Source: Heliobacterium chlorum
GTDB taxonomy: Bacteria > Bacillota > Desulfitobacteriia > Heliobacteriales > Heliobacteriaceae
Assembly: GCF_014502795.1 (NCBI RefSeq)
Contig: NZ_JACVHF010000021.1
Span: forward strand, 1-45,926
Direction of reading: 5' to 3'
DNA: 45,926 nucleotides
The notes under the pieces: model-generated
Seen by the model: only the letters and a program-made list of their open reading frames with translations
The model's database searches: none
Told to the model about the DNA's origin: nothing
Translations under genes and position numbers: made by a program
In this document: piece by piece, positions 31,915 through 39,749 of the stretch
How the letters are laid out: each line of letters begins with the position of its first letter
Position numbering within the stretch: position 1 is the first letter of the stretch

Positions 31915-32211
31915 GTGTTGGGTGATGGGGGCAATTGTCGGAACTACAGTTACACTTCAATTTTGACGGGTAATGACCAAAAATACTGTTGCCCACCGGG
32001 GGTACAGAAGATGAGGGAACATAGAAGGATGAGTTGCAGTTTTAGGGGCAGTGTTGCCGGTGGGGGGTATGGAGGGAGGGGTGTGAGGTGAGTGATAATT
32101 TGGTGGTATTTTGGAGGGGGATGATAACAGGGTAGGATGGGTAATGAACAGTATGAAATAGAACTCTTGAAATTATGGCTTGCTATCTTCTTTAGCATTT
32201 ACATATGGTTC

Positions 32212-32889
32212 TTAAGAAAAACTAAACGCTTTACTTTCTCTGTTAAATAAAGATAGACTAAAAAAGTAAGTTTTTACTTTACGTTTATTATTAAATAAAT
32301 CTAACAAAAACACATTGCTATAAGTGCTATTATAGATTGTTTTTTCAATATGTTTATCTTTTATATAAAAGTAATCATTAGCCTGTATGGAATTTTCGAT
32401 TGTTAAATTTCTTTTTCTTGTATCACAGGCCAATGAAAAACCACCGTCGTTATTTTCTTTTAACACGTCAGTAAAATTAATAGTGTTTATTGCATTGATT
32501 AAATCTGTCACATTCAATTGCAAATTATCTTCAGAGTAAAAATACAAATCGTTTATCCTAGATTTAGAAAAAATATATACTTTGAAAAAATCATCATATT
32601 TTAAATCGTATAAAACTACTGAATTGGATGTAGGTTTAATTAATCGACAAGTTAACTCTTTAACTGATCCATCACCCGAAAAATGCAAATAAAAATGGTC
32701 GACTTTTAGATTATCAATTAATTCATTGTTGGATAACGGGGTTAATATTTCAGAAAAACACAAGTCTTCGACATTATCTGACATATTTAGCAAAACAAAA
32801 CTAGTTGACAAATAAAAACAAAAAGGTACAATAAACAACAAAGCCAACCAAATAATGTATTTGAGATGATTTTTTGGATTTAACATCAT
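32212..32889 (-). CDS. Membrane-anchored protein of unknown function
   Basis: A 225-residue protein read leftwards; ATG 32889 follows AAAAGGAGAGTGGA. One membrane segment near the N-terminus (YIIWLALLFIVPFCFYL, residues about 13-30) anchors a large external domain with no recognised family. It is very A+T-rich. The next gene to the right is divergent and encodes a secreted protein, so both act at the surface. The function is unknown. Confidence 0.55.
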   Translation of the reverse strand: MMLNPKNHLKYIIWLALLFIVPFCFYLSTSFVLLNMSDNVEDLCFSEILTPLSNNELIDNLKVDHFYLHFSGDGSVKELTCRLIKPTSNSVVLYDLKYDDFFKVYIFSKSRINDLYFYSEDNLQLNVTDLINAINTINFTDVLKENNDGGFSLACDTRKRNLTIENSIQANDYFYIKDKHIEKTIYNSTYSNVFLLDLFNNKRKVKTYFFSLSLFNRESKAFSFS

Positions 32890-33081
32890 TCCACTCTCCT
32901 TTTGACTTAGAATATACACTATATTCTTTCTAATGTAAATATGTGTATTTGTTGGCGATAAATGTTGTGTCAATTGGTTTTTCGAAGATTTATTTTAGTT
33001 AACCAATTGTAATTAAAAGGAGGTGAATTATAGTTTAACCGCAATTTCTTAATCATGAACTATAGAAAAGGAGAAAGAAAA

Positions 33082-33903
33082 ATGAAAAGGCTTATAACTT
33101 TGTTATGTTCCCTATTACTATTTACGTTTACCTGCACTGGTATCAGTTTTGCACAGACGGATAAATCTAATGAGGTAAAGTCAAACGAATACTTAACATT
33201 GAAGAAACTAAAAAGTATGAATGAAAACGAATTGATTTCACAAGGTTTAAATAAAGATAAGATTAATCAAATTAAATCCTTAGATTATGCCGAAGAATTA
33301 AGGAAGAGAGCAAAGTTAGATTCGCAAACATTAAAGAACATGGGTTATACAGATAGTCAGATAAACACATTAAAAAATTTCAAAGGGACAGAATCAGAAA
33401 TTATAGCTTTGTCCGCCACTTGTACATTAAAAGCTGCGTTAAACAATTTTAGTTACAATAGTACTACAGATAAAACAAATTTCAGGGTATATTTTGAGTG
33501 GGCTTGGTCTTCGGTACCGATAATAACTGGGACGGATATAGTTGCTCTTACCTGGTCACCCGAAATGTATATGACTATACCTGATACACAAACAAGCCAT
33601 AAAGTAACATACGTACATCCAATTGGAACATCGTATAGTAAAAATGTAACCGTTAACCCTGAAAATGCCGGAACGGCCGCGAGTTCTAAGTTTTCTATGA
33701 CAGAGGGAGCATACTGGGCTAAAAATGGTTCTGGATATATGAGAGTAACTAAACAAGGAAAACTAAGTGAAGCTGCAATGCTTATTTCGTACGGTCATTC
33801 TCAAGTGACCCTCACTCCTAGTGTTTCTTTCAGTGGATTATCAATTTCTTTTGGATCCGGTGTTAATAAAGAAAGTACTTCGTACCTCCATGCTCCAGAA
33901 TAG
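33082..33903 (+). CDS. Secreted protein with signal peptide and helical repeats
   Basis: ATG 33082 follows AAAAGGAGAAAGAAAA; the upstream ATG at 33055 has a poorer site. The 273-residue product has a signal peptide ending near FAQ (MKRLITLLCSLLLFTFTCTG). Residues about 35-105 contain two to three short helical repeats of the form LKSMNENELISQGLNKDKIN and LKNMGYTDSQINTLKNFKG. Residues about 115-273 are beta-rich (NFRVYFEWAWSS). A terminator follows at 33986. Surface or toxin-like roles are possible; no family is recognised. Confidence 0.6.
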   Translation: MKRLITLLCSLLLFTFTCTGISFAQTDKSNEVKSNEYLTLKKLKSMNENELISQGLNKDKINQIKSLDYAEELRKRAKLDSQTLKNMGYTDSQINTLKNFKGTESEIIALSATCTLKAALNNFSYNSTTDKTNFRVYFEWAWSSVPIITGTDIVALTWSPEMYMTIPDTQTSHKVTYVHPIGTSYSKNVTVNPENAGTAASSKFSMTEGAYWAKNGSGYMRVTKQGKLSEAAMLISYGHSQVTLTPSVSFSGLSISFGSGVNKESTSYLHAPE

Positions 33904-33985
33904 ATGTTAGATATTTATTAGGAAAAATAATATGGCTAACTAAGTAGAACTTACCCAACTAATTTTCTTTTTATATTCTTAAAGT

Positions 33986-34012
33986 CCGGCCAACGGCCGG
34001 GCTGTTGTTTTT
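33986..34012 (+). terminator. Terminator, CCGGCC type
   Basis: CCGGCC-AAC-GGCCGG stem followed by a T-rich tract. A near-identical terminator occurs at 34523 after the omega-subunit gene. Confidence 0.75.
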
Positions 34013-34046
34013 ATATGCTACCATCGTGGTATGAAAGAATCCAATA

Positions 34047-34141
34047 TCGAGCTTGTGTTATAAATGGTATATCAGTCGCGTTGGAGGGCGTAGGGTGCAT
34101 TCTGTGACGTCGGGTTTGAAGGGAGTAGGAAATAATTAGTC
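34047..34141 (+). repeat. Dispersed intergenic repeat R1
   Basis: It shares with R2-R4 the blocks TGGTAT, GGAGGGCGTAGGG, GCATTCTGTG, GGGTTT and GGAAATAATTAG. It lies between the secreted-protein terminator and the omega-subunit gene. Confidence 0.65.
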
Positions 34142-34247
34142 ATAAGGCTAGTTTAATTACCCGCTTTTGGGGTACTTATTGAGTAAATACTTGGGTTACA
34201 TCGAAAACTAGAATGATGCCCGTCCTAGTTTAAGGAGGTTGATATAC

Positions 34248-34493
34248 ATCAATAAACCATCATTAGACGATTTATTGAGTCAAGTCGACAGCAAATACGC
34301 TATGGTTATACTCGCTGCCCAGCGAGCTCGTACACTGAATGACCCTAATAAACCAGCCGAACCATTGGTTCATGCGAAGAAAGATGAAAAGCCGGTAAGT
34401 ATTGCTCTTAGGGAAATTGCTGAAGGATTAATACGTTACGAACCTGTGAAGAACAAAGAGAGCGTTGAGGCTACGTTTGATCGAAAATATTAA
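34248..34493 (+). CDS. rpoZ: RNA polymerase omega subunit paralogue with probable ATC start
   Basis: An 81-residue product begins (I)NKPSLDDLLSQVDSKYAMVI, followed by LAAQRARTLND and EKPVSIALREIAEGLIRYEP; these are the conserved omega features (S/T-rich start, AAxRAR, K-x-V-x-A-L-x-E-I-x-x-G-x-I). Omega helps assemble RNA polymerase and shapes sigma choice. The strong site TAAGGAGG (34231-34238) abuts TTG 34239, which is too close; the codon at normal spacing is ATC 34248, exactly where Met of omega is expected. It is flanked by intergenic repeats R1 and R2 and followed by a terminator, so it behaves as a mobile cargo gene. Confidence 0.7.
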   Translation: MNKPSLDDLLSQVDSKYAMVILAAQRARTLNDPNKPAEPLVHAKKDEKPVSIALREIAEGLIRYEPVKNKESVEATFDRKY

Positions 34494-34522
34494 CCGTAGA
34501 TATTGATTACAGTAATTACAGT

Positions 34523-34546
34523 CCGGCCAACGGCCGGCTGTTTTTT
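34523..34546 (+). terminator. Terminator after omega-subunit gene
   Basis: TCCGGCC-AA-CGGCCGG stem then CTGTTTTTT; a near copy of the one at 33986. Confidence 0.75.
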
Positions 34547-34660
34547 ATTCTGCTGTCGATGAATTCGAATCGAGCAACCTCGTCATTGACCAAAAATCAT
34601 CGTTCAAAATTACCCAAAATCCCCCATATCCTACATAAGGCCGCTGTAATGGCCCAAGTC

Positions 34661-34762
34661 CGATTTGACCCAGTTGTGGTATGGAATGATATAGCCTATC
34701 GTTTAGGAGGCACACAGGGCATTCTGTGGGGTCGGGTTTAAGGTCTGGAGGAAATTATTAGG
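34661..34762 (+). repeat. Dispersed intergenic repeat R2
   Basis: Blocks CGATTTGACCC, GTTGTGGTATG, AGGGCATTCTGTGGGGT, GGGTTTAAGG and GGAGGAAATTATTAG in the common order. It lies downstream of the omega-subunit terminator. Confidence 0.65.
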
Positions 34763-34819
34763 TAAACTAGCCGTTGAACAGGTGTTAGCCAATTCAAATA
34801 TTGGTCAGAATAGAAGAAT

Positions 34820-34882
34820 AACCGCCCGTTCACACGACCTTACCGAGCCCCTAAAGGGAGGCCAGTGGGGAGGGGCGGTTTT
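34820..34882 (+). terminator. Hairpin with T tract before CBO0543 gene
   Basis: ACCGCCC (about 34820) pairs with GGGGCGGT (34873-34880), followed by TTTTTC. The loop is long, so efficiency is uncertain. Confidence 0.45.
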
Positions 34883-34953
34883 TCTGTTTCCCAATAAGTT
34901 TTATAAGATTATTTTGGACATAATACAAAAAACTCTTTTTCGGGGGCTTACTT

Positions 34954-35430
34954 ATGACCTTAGATAGAACAATCGAAATTACTTCAATGTTTCTGACGAT
35001 TGGTCTTGTTATCTGGTTAGTTCCAAGGAATAAGATAAGAGACGGCGTTGTAATCTTTTTATTTAAGCAAACTCTAACGTGGATTTTAGGCCTTATAGTT
35101 GTTGAATGGAATCTTATCGAGTATCCCACTCGTTTTTTACCTAATGCGACGAAATCCAGTTTAACTTTTGAGTACGTGGTATATCCTGGTATATGCGTCT
35201 TATTCAACTTGTTCTATCCAGAAAAAAAGAGCACTATTAGGCAATTAACTCATTACGTGGCATACACCTCGGGAATATCTGGATTTGAAGCAATACTCGA
35301 AAAATATACTAACACTATAACTTATATTCATTGGTCGTGGTATTGGACTTGGATTACAATATTTTTAACATTTTTGGCGTCTCGTATCTTCTACAGATGG
35401 TTTAGAGGAGATTTTATACTACAAAAATAG
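34954..35430 (+). CDS. CBO0543-like multi-pass membrane protein
   Basis: A 158-residue protein with ATG 34954. At least four membrane segments are visible: residues about 10-25 (SMFLTIGLVIWLV), 32-50 (VVIFLFKQTLTWILGLI), 73-90 (YVVYPGICVLFNLF) and 130-148 (TWITIFLTFLASRIFYRWF). Length and layout match CBO0543 family proteins of spore formers, some of which occur near sporulation or germination genes. The function is not established. It lies between repeats R2 and R3. Confidence 0.65.
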   Translation: MTLDRTIEITSMFLTIGLVIWLVPRNKIRDGVVIFLFKQTLTWILGLIVVEWNLIEYPTRFLPNATKSSLTFEYVVYPGICVLFNLFYPEKKSTIRQLTHYVAYTSGISGFEAILEKYTNTITYIHWSWYWTWITIFLTFLASRIFYRWFRGDFILQK

Positions 35431-35490
35431 CTTAAATGACCACCTAAGAACCCCCACATCACGCACACCCGCTATAACGCCCCAGTTCAA

Positions 35491-35586
35491 TCCGAGCCCC
35501 ATTCTGGTAATGGTATAGTCGATTGTTTTCGAAGGCATACAGGGCATTCTGTGGGGTGAAGTTTAATGGGTAGAGGAAATTATTAG
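35491..35586 (+). repeat. Dispersed intergenic repeat R3
   Basis: GAGCCCC, TGGTAATGGTATAGTCGAT, GGCATACAGGGCATTCTGTG, GGGG, GTTTAATGGG and AGAGGAAATTATTAG. R4 starts 44 bp downstream, so the two are nearly in tandem. Confidence 0.65.
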
Positions 35587-35629
35587 GCGAAATATTGGCT
35601 TTAGTATCGCCTGAGTAACGGCAGGCCAC

Positions 35630-35734
35630 CGATTTGAGCCCCGTTGTGGTATGAATGGAGTGGTTGGTCGTGTTTGAGGGCGTAGGGGGCGATGTGTGGG
35701 GGCAGTTTTGTTGGGTGGAGGAAATTATTATTAG
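35630..35734 (+). repeat. Dispersed intergenic repeat R4
   Basis: CCACCGATTTGAGCCCCGTT, GTGGTATGAATGG, GTGTTTGAGGGCGTAGGGGG, CGATGTGTGGGGG and GGAGGAAATTATTATTAG. The stretch 35735-35963 downstream holds no confident gene. Confidence 0.65.
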
Positions 35735-35963
35735 CTAAAAAAATAGGTCTACGGTCCTTTGAACTCCAATATCGAGGCATGTTAATCTAAAAATGCCTTC
35801 TTTTCAAATATCCATCTGCCTACCGGGATGTCTAGCTCCCGGTATTTTTTTTGTCGTTTATCAGGTGGCTACGTCTATCTAAAAACGTATTTGATTGTCC
35901 GGGAGGAAAACTTGGTATCATGTCGAAGGATAATTGAAAAGCTTGAAAATAATGGAGGATGTC

Positions 35964-36416
35964 GTGAGGCAAATAACGATGACCAGGTTATTACGTTTAA
36001 GGGACGTAGAAATATTTCTATTGAGAGACGGTTATTGCGGAGACTTGATTAGTTTCATGGTCTTGGTCGATTATCGCCGACCTAGTTCATTAGAAGATTA
36101 TCCGTATCTTAAAGGGATAGAAGAGGAATTAAATTTTAGCAGAGCCAATTACATAAAGGTGATCTTCATATCGGACAAACTACTTTCGAATGATTCACAG
36201 GATGAAATAATTACATTGGCTGGAGGTTTACTAGAGAATAAAGATAACTGCCATTGGAACTGTGATTTTCGAGTACTCAGCCCAACAGAAATAGAACAGA
36301 TATTAGAGTCCAGGAAATACTTTTTGAGGTTTTTCGAAAGATTACTGGAGAGTAATGGATTGGGCATTAAGTTAAATATTGAAGATGATAGGTTTATCTT
36401 TTTATCACAGGACTAG
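35964..36416 (+). CDS. Hypothetical cytosolic protein, 150 residues
   Basis: GTG 35964 is preferred because GGAGG lies 5 nt upstream; a longer TTG start at 35934 is possible. No membrane segment is visible. The sequence is acidic with alpha/beta character (LRDGYCGDLISFMVLVDYRR, IKVIFISDKLLSNDSQDEII). A second reading frame (35912-36052) with its own site GGGAGGAAAA overlaps but is shorter and less convincing. A long-loop terminator follows. No family is recognised. Confidence 0.5.
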   Translation: MRQITMTRLLRLRDVEIFLLRDGYCGDLISFMVLVDYRRPSSLEDYPYLKGIEEELNFSRANYIKVIFISDKLLSNDSQDEIITLAGGLLENKDNCHWNCDFRVLSPTEIEQILESRKYFLRFFERLLESNGLGIKLNIEDDRFIFLSQD

Positions 36417-36460
36417 GCGTTATCAAACGATTTTTACGTTTCCCGATAATGTTAAGCGTA

Positions 36461-36544
36461 ATAACCTCACCCATTCGCCCATTTCACTGATCTCCCAAAT
36501 ACCACTCGTTGTCGGGAGCAGCGTGAATGGGCGGTTGTTTTTTA
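36461..36544 (+). terminator. Long-loop terminator
   Basis: CCCATTC (about 36468) pairs with GAATGGG (about 36525), extended by AACC / GGTT, followed by GTTTTTTATT. Confidence 0.55.
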
Positions 36545-36597
36545 TTGAAGTGTAACAAGGTAGAATTGGAAAGCATAGGTTAACTCGGGGTGTAACG

Positions 36598-36900
36598 ATG
36601 CTTAGCATTATCAACGATTCCGTTCGTTTTCCCGAGGCGTTAGCTACCGTAAGAACAATTACAAGAACTTATAATACAAGTCCTTACCGTGTGTACCAAG
36701 CTTCCGTGTCTATTCAGGGTATGGACTACGGCTTTTCCGATCAAGAAGGGTTATTTTTTCGCAGCCAAATTCAGACGAGTAGTCGAATAATTTCACCGAA
36801 TCAAGTTCAAGTAAGCATAACCTTTGGATTTCGTTCACGTGAATTTGACAAGCGGACAGATGCAACGATCAATTACTGCGTTTTTCTTCAAGTTTATTGA
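36598..36900 (+). CDS. Hypothetical protein, 100 residues
   Basis: ATG 36598 has a weak site (CGGGGTGTAACG). The product is soluble, with no membrane segment, and of mixed composition (FPEALATVRTITRTYNTSPY, SQIQTSSRIISPNQVQVSIT); beta strands dominate. It is followed by a terminator of the AGCGAC family. No homologue comes to mind. It is one of several single-gene cassettes in this stretch. Confidence 0.45.
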   Translation: MLSIINDSVRFPEALATVRTITRTYNTSPYRVYQASVSIQGMDYGFSDQEGLFFRSQIQTSSRIISPNQVQVSITFGFRSREFDKRTDATINYCVFLQVY

Positions 36901-36953
36901 TCTGGCAGACCTTAAGGTGATGCATTCAAAAATTCTAATTTGTTTAATCATCA

Positions 36954-36989
36954 AAAAGCGACTTTGCTAATACCTGCGAGGTCGCTTTT
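36954..36989 (+). terminator. AGCGAC-type terminator
   Basis: AAAAGCGAC / GTCGCTTTT stem (36955-36962 with 36981-36989) around a loop. Related terminators are at 37319, 37664, 39439 and 45397. Confidence 0.75.
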
Positions 36990-37066
36990 GCTTAACAAAG
37001 AAACATTCAACTAAAGCAAATATTCCGCCACTCCAACAGGAATTCTAATTGATGGAGGTGGGACAA

Positions 37067-37309
37067 TTGTTTGAGTGGATTGAGGATCAAGGCCTAAAGC
37101 GTAGGACTGAGAAAATAATGAGTTTATCTGAGAAACAAGCTCATTATGAAGAATCAGTGAGAGACCTTGAAGCGTTCAAGAGACGCTTGAGATTATCAAG
37201 GTTAGGCATAGCAGATAAGGTGGAAAAGACCATTGACAAGAATTTGTCTATTTCTAAATCCTTCGCCCGGGCTTATAAACGAAGCCTCAAAAAACTCAAA
37301 ACGTATTAA
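37067..37309 (+). CDS. Small charged helical protein, paralogue 1
   Basis: TTG 37067 is preferred, 6 nt after GGAGGTG. The 80-residue product begins (M)FEWIEDQGLKRRTEKIMSLS and is almost wholly helical and basic (FKRRLRLSRLGIADKVEKTI). The neighbouring reading frame at 37401-37658 encodes a similar protein with EWLESRRQRKREEDELALAY at the same position, so the two are paralogues. The function is unknown; a coiled-coil adaptor or DNA-binding role is possible. Confidence 0.5.
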   Translation: MFEWIEDQGLKRRTEKIMSLSEKQAHYEESVRDLEAFKRRLRLSRLGIADKVEKTIDKNLSISKSFARAYKRSLKKLKTY

Positions 37310-37318
37310 CCTCCACAC

Positions 37319-37355
37319 AGCGATCTCGCCACCACCGGCGAGGTCGCTTTTGTTT
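37319..37355 (+). terminator. AGCGAC-type terminator
   Basis: AGCGATCTCGCC / GGCGAGGTCGCT stem followed by TTTTGTTTTTG. Confidence 0.8.
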
Positions 37356-37400
37356 TTGATGCTATCCTGGACACACTAATCCCCGAGGTGATGCGTCTTC

Positions 37401-37658
37401 ATCCAGGAATGGCTTGAATCTCGACGGCAGCGGAAAAGGGAAGAAGATGAGCTTGCTTTGGCTTACCTTAATGACGAGTGCGTAAGAAATGCCACCTTAG
37501 CCAAAGACCTCGAGTTTTTCCAAGAACAAATCGAAGCCGCTGGGCTTACTGTTCCGAACAGCGTTCAGGAATTATTAAAGGAAAGCCTTGAGCAATCGAG
37601 TAATCGGGCCGAGCTGTTTTGTGGCCAGCGTGAACAGATGAAGAAACGCGTTCATTGA
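37401..37658 (+). CDS. Small charged helical protein, paralogue 2, without canonical start
   Basis: The frame is open from just after TGA 37389 to 37658 and similarity to the preceding paralogue begins at once (IQEWLESRRQRKREEDELAL), but no ATG, GTG or TTG exists there. The codon at normal spacing (10 nt) from GAGGTG is ATC 37401. The first canonical start, TTG 37458, would remove 19 conserved residues and has no ribosome site. Either ATC is used, as may happen for the omega gene at 34248, or a one-base deletion has disabled ATG 37391. The product would be 85 residues, helical and charged. Confidence 0.4.
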   Translation: MQEWLESRRQRKREEDELALAYLNDECVRNATLAKDLEFFQEQIEAAGLTVPNSVQELLKESLEQSSNRAELFCGQREQMKKRVH

Positions 37659-37663
37659 CCTCC

Positions 37664-37697
37664 GACGATCTCGCCGTTACTGGCGGGGTCGTTTTTT
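37664..37697 (+). terminator. AGCGAC-type terminator
   Basis: CGACGATCTCGCC / GGCGGGGTCG stem followed by TTTTTTT. The 280 bp to the next gene hold a possible promoter (TTAACC, 17 bp, TATAAT at 37746) and a long leader. Confidence 0.75.
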
Positions 37698-37976
37698 TAC
37701 AAGGAAAAATATTGTTAAAATTTAACCTTTCAGGACTTTTTTCTTATAATACACACGACCAATAGTTCGACGTTGTTTTTTACTAAGAGGTATATTGATC
37801 TTATAAGTAAAAAGCTGTAGACTAATGTACAAGAAACTATTTACATGGAAGATTGTACTTTGTAATTGAATAGATTGGATGATGCTGTCGAATATCAAAT
37901 AGGGATCGTAGCTTATAGGACATAACGACAACCTTTCATTTTACCTCCCACACGAACCATCTAAGGAGGATAATAA

Positions 37977-38357
37977 ATGAAAAATGAATTTGATCGTTAT
38001 AAAGCCCAAATTATTGAGTTGCTTTTAACTTCGAGAAAAACTGATCCTTGGTCCAGTGAAAGAATAGCCACTCATCTGAAAATACCTAATGTAGACGAAA
38101 ATATGATAAAAAGACTAACCAGGTACATAAGAAATCTGATAAAGTTCGCAGATAGCGATAGCAGTTTATCCGTTATAAGTAATGACGGAAAGGGTTACTT
38201 CTTGCCTATTCATAAAGATGAATTTAGAAAACAGGCGAATAAACGGAGAAACATAAGTAAAGGATTTTTTAGATCTGCTAAGCACTACGAGAAACATGAA
38301 AAAAAAGCGATATCTTCACCACAACTAGAATTGTTTGCCGATGAGGGTGCTAAATGA
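37977..38357 (+). CDS. Winged-helix-like regulator, partner of ParB-like gene
   Basis: A 126-residue protein with ATG after CTAAGGAGGATAATAA. The N-terminal part (IIELLLTSRKTDPWSSERIA, THLKIPNVDENMIKRLTRYI) reads as a winged helix, with the DSSLSVISNDGKGYFL strand pair forming the wing. The C-terminus is basic. The gene overlaps the ParB-like gene by 4 bp, so both are made together. A similar small partner protein is often found with ParB-like regulators. A long leader precedes it. DNA binding is inferred. Confidence 0.55.
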   Translation: MKNEFDRYKAQIIELLLTSRKTDPWSSERIATHLKIPNVDENMIKRLTRYIRNLIKFADSDSSLSVISNDGKGYFLPIHKDEFRKQANKRRNISKGFFRSAKHYEKHEKKAISSPQLELFADEGAK

Positions 38358-39412
38358 GAATAGAAAATATACCATTGCATTTAATTGATGAGGATAAAGA
38401 TCAACCAAGAAACACTTTTACTGAAAGCACTATAGATGAATTAGCTGAAAGTATTAAGGAAATTGGCTTGCTTAATCCAATAAAGGTAAGAAAAATAAAT
38501 GATAATAGGTACAAAATTATATTTGGAAACAGGCGCTATAAAGCCTTTGTAAAACTAAATTACGAAGCAATACCATGTATAATTTCGGAATCGAGCGATG
38601 AACTGGAAATATATATTGAACAAATCACAGAAAATCTTCAACGAGAAAACATTTCTCCAATAGAAGAAGCACTAGCTTTTCAAAAACTACTTAATGATCA
38701 GAGATGGAAAATATCAAAAAAATACTTATCTGGTAAGCTGGGGAAATCCGAACGTTATATTAGCAAAAAACTAGATCTTCTTTTATTCGGTTCCGACGTA
38801 AGAAAAATTATACATGGTGGAAATGATGTTATTAAAGGGGCACTTTCTGAGGAACAAGCGTTAAGATTAAAAAAAGTACCCATTGAATATCGCGATCAAT
38901 TGGCTATTAAAGTTGCTCAGGAACAACTAATCCCAGATGATATCGAGAGGATTTCTACGCTTTTTACAGATAGAAGTAGAAGTCTAACCGCAAAAGAAAA
39001 ACTGTTATCTTTAAAGGGAAATGATCTTCTATCTATTTGGTTCGAATATGAGGGGAGCAAAAATTACGATAATCAGTTTGAAAATAATTCACGAGAATTA
39101 AGTCTAGTAAATAAAAAGCAGATAATATCCCATGATGATGAAAAGATAATTGAAGATTATCTTCTTCGAGTTGCTCCATTGCAAGAAAAAATTAATCAAT
39201 TAATTTCACGTATTCCAACGTTTCATTCCATTTCCCCCGATTTATTTGACTCAATCAATGAAATGACTTTAGAACAACGTCAGGAATTACTTATAACCCT
39301 GAATATATTAATTTCTAACACAGAGGCTCATTTAGAAGAATGGAGGATTTTAAGAATTGAGGCTGAACGAAAGTTAAAGCCAAAAGATTCTATAAAATTA
39401 ATTAAGCCATAA
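38354..39412 (+). CDS. ParB/Spo0J-like protein
   Basis: A 352-residue protein. The N-terminal ParB CTPase region is clear: QPRNTFTESTIDELAESIKE, IGLLNPIKVRK, the FGNRRYKAF motif (GxRR), and ENLQRENISPIEEALAFQKL. A helix-turn-helix follows (WKISKKYLSGKLGKSERYIS). ParB proteins bind parS-like DNA and slide along it as CTP-bound clamps for partition or regulation. No ParA is visible in the window. It may serve as a plasmid-like partition factor for a phage-plasmid or as a regulator of the conflict system downstream. It is A+T-rich. Confidence 0.8.
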   Translation: MRIENIPLHLIDEDKDQPRNTFTESTIDELAESIKEIGLLNPIKVRKINDNRYKIIFGNRRYKAFVKLNYEAIPCIISESSDELEIYIEQITENLQRENISPIEEALAFQKLLNDQRWKISKKYLSGKLGKSERYISKKLDLLLFGSDVRKIIHGGNDVIKGALSEEQALRLKKVPIEYRDQLAIKVAQEQLIPDDIERISTLFTDRSRSLTAKEKLLSLKGNDLLSIWFEYEGSKNYDNQFENNSRELSLVNKKQIISHDDEKIIEDYLLRVAPLQEKINQLISRIPTFHSISPDLFDSINEMTLEQRQELLITLNILISNTEAHLEEWRILRIEAERKLKPKDSIKLIKP

Positions 39413-39438
39413 GATCATTTTGCTAACTATAGTTCTCT

Positions 39439-39473
39439 AGCGACTTCGCCACACCCGGCGAGGTCGCTTTTTT
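39439..39473 (+). terminator. AGCGAC-type terminator after ParB-like gene
   Basis: AGCGACTTCGCC / GGCGAGGTCGCT stem followed by TTTTTT. Confidence 0.8.
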
Positions 39474-39479
39474 GCGTTT

Positions 39480-39564
39480 ACATAGCAGATGAGCTTTTCG
39501 TGGGATAAGTGGGGGAGTTTGTGGGCATGGGAGGGGTAGGTGGGCGGAAAGTCGTCTGCTATGT
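39480..39564. repeat. Inverted repeat around G-rich DNA
   Basis: ACATAGCAGA (39480-39489) and TCTGCTATGT (39555-39564) are perfect 10-bp arms around 65 bp with many G runs (GTGGGGGAG, GGGAGGGG, GGTGGGCGG). It looks like a small mobile or structural element rather than a terminator. Confidence 0.5.
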
Positions 39565-39692
39565 GAGGATAAGCAGTTGAGTTTAATTAAGCCAGACTAT
39601 CTATAAAACTCCAATCAAATGTAGAAATATGTCGAAATATTTTTCCAGGAAAATATAAATAAATGTCGAACAAAAGAGCAGGAGGTGACTTT

Positions 39693-39707
39693 ATGAATTA
39701 TGGTTAA
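39693..39707 (+). other. Possible minimal leader reading frame MNYG
   Basis: The very strong site GCAGGAGGTGACTTT is followed by ATG AAT TAT GGT TAA, a four-codon frame ending 43 bp before the next start. It lies in the leader of the ABC-3C operon and could act as a translational control element. Confidence 0.3.
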
Positions 39708-39749
39708 GCTTTTGAAATTGATCAATTTAATCTTATAATGAGGTGAAAA

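Noticed and set aside
31846-32091. 81-codon frame in G-rich DNA
   Set aside because: It contains a terminator within its first 25 codons, and its composition simply reflects the G-rich strand.
34559-34741. 60-codon frame after the omega-subunit gene
   Set aside because: It spans intergenic repeat R2 and has no ribosome site.
35828-36052. 74-codon frame overlapping the gene at 35964
   Set aside because: Part of it has a ribosome site, but it is short, ends early and the other frame is longer and better composed; kept only as a remark there.
37722-37931. Leftward 69-codon frame
   Set aside because: It overlaps a likely promoter and leader of the ParB operon and lacks a convincing ribosome site.
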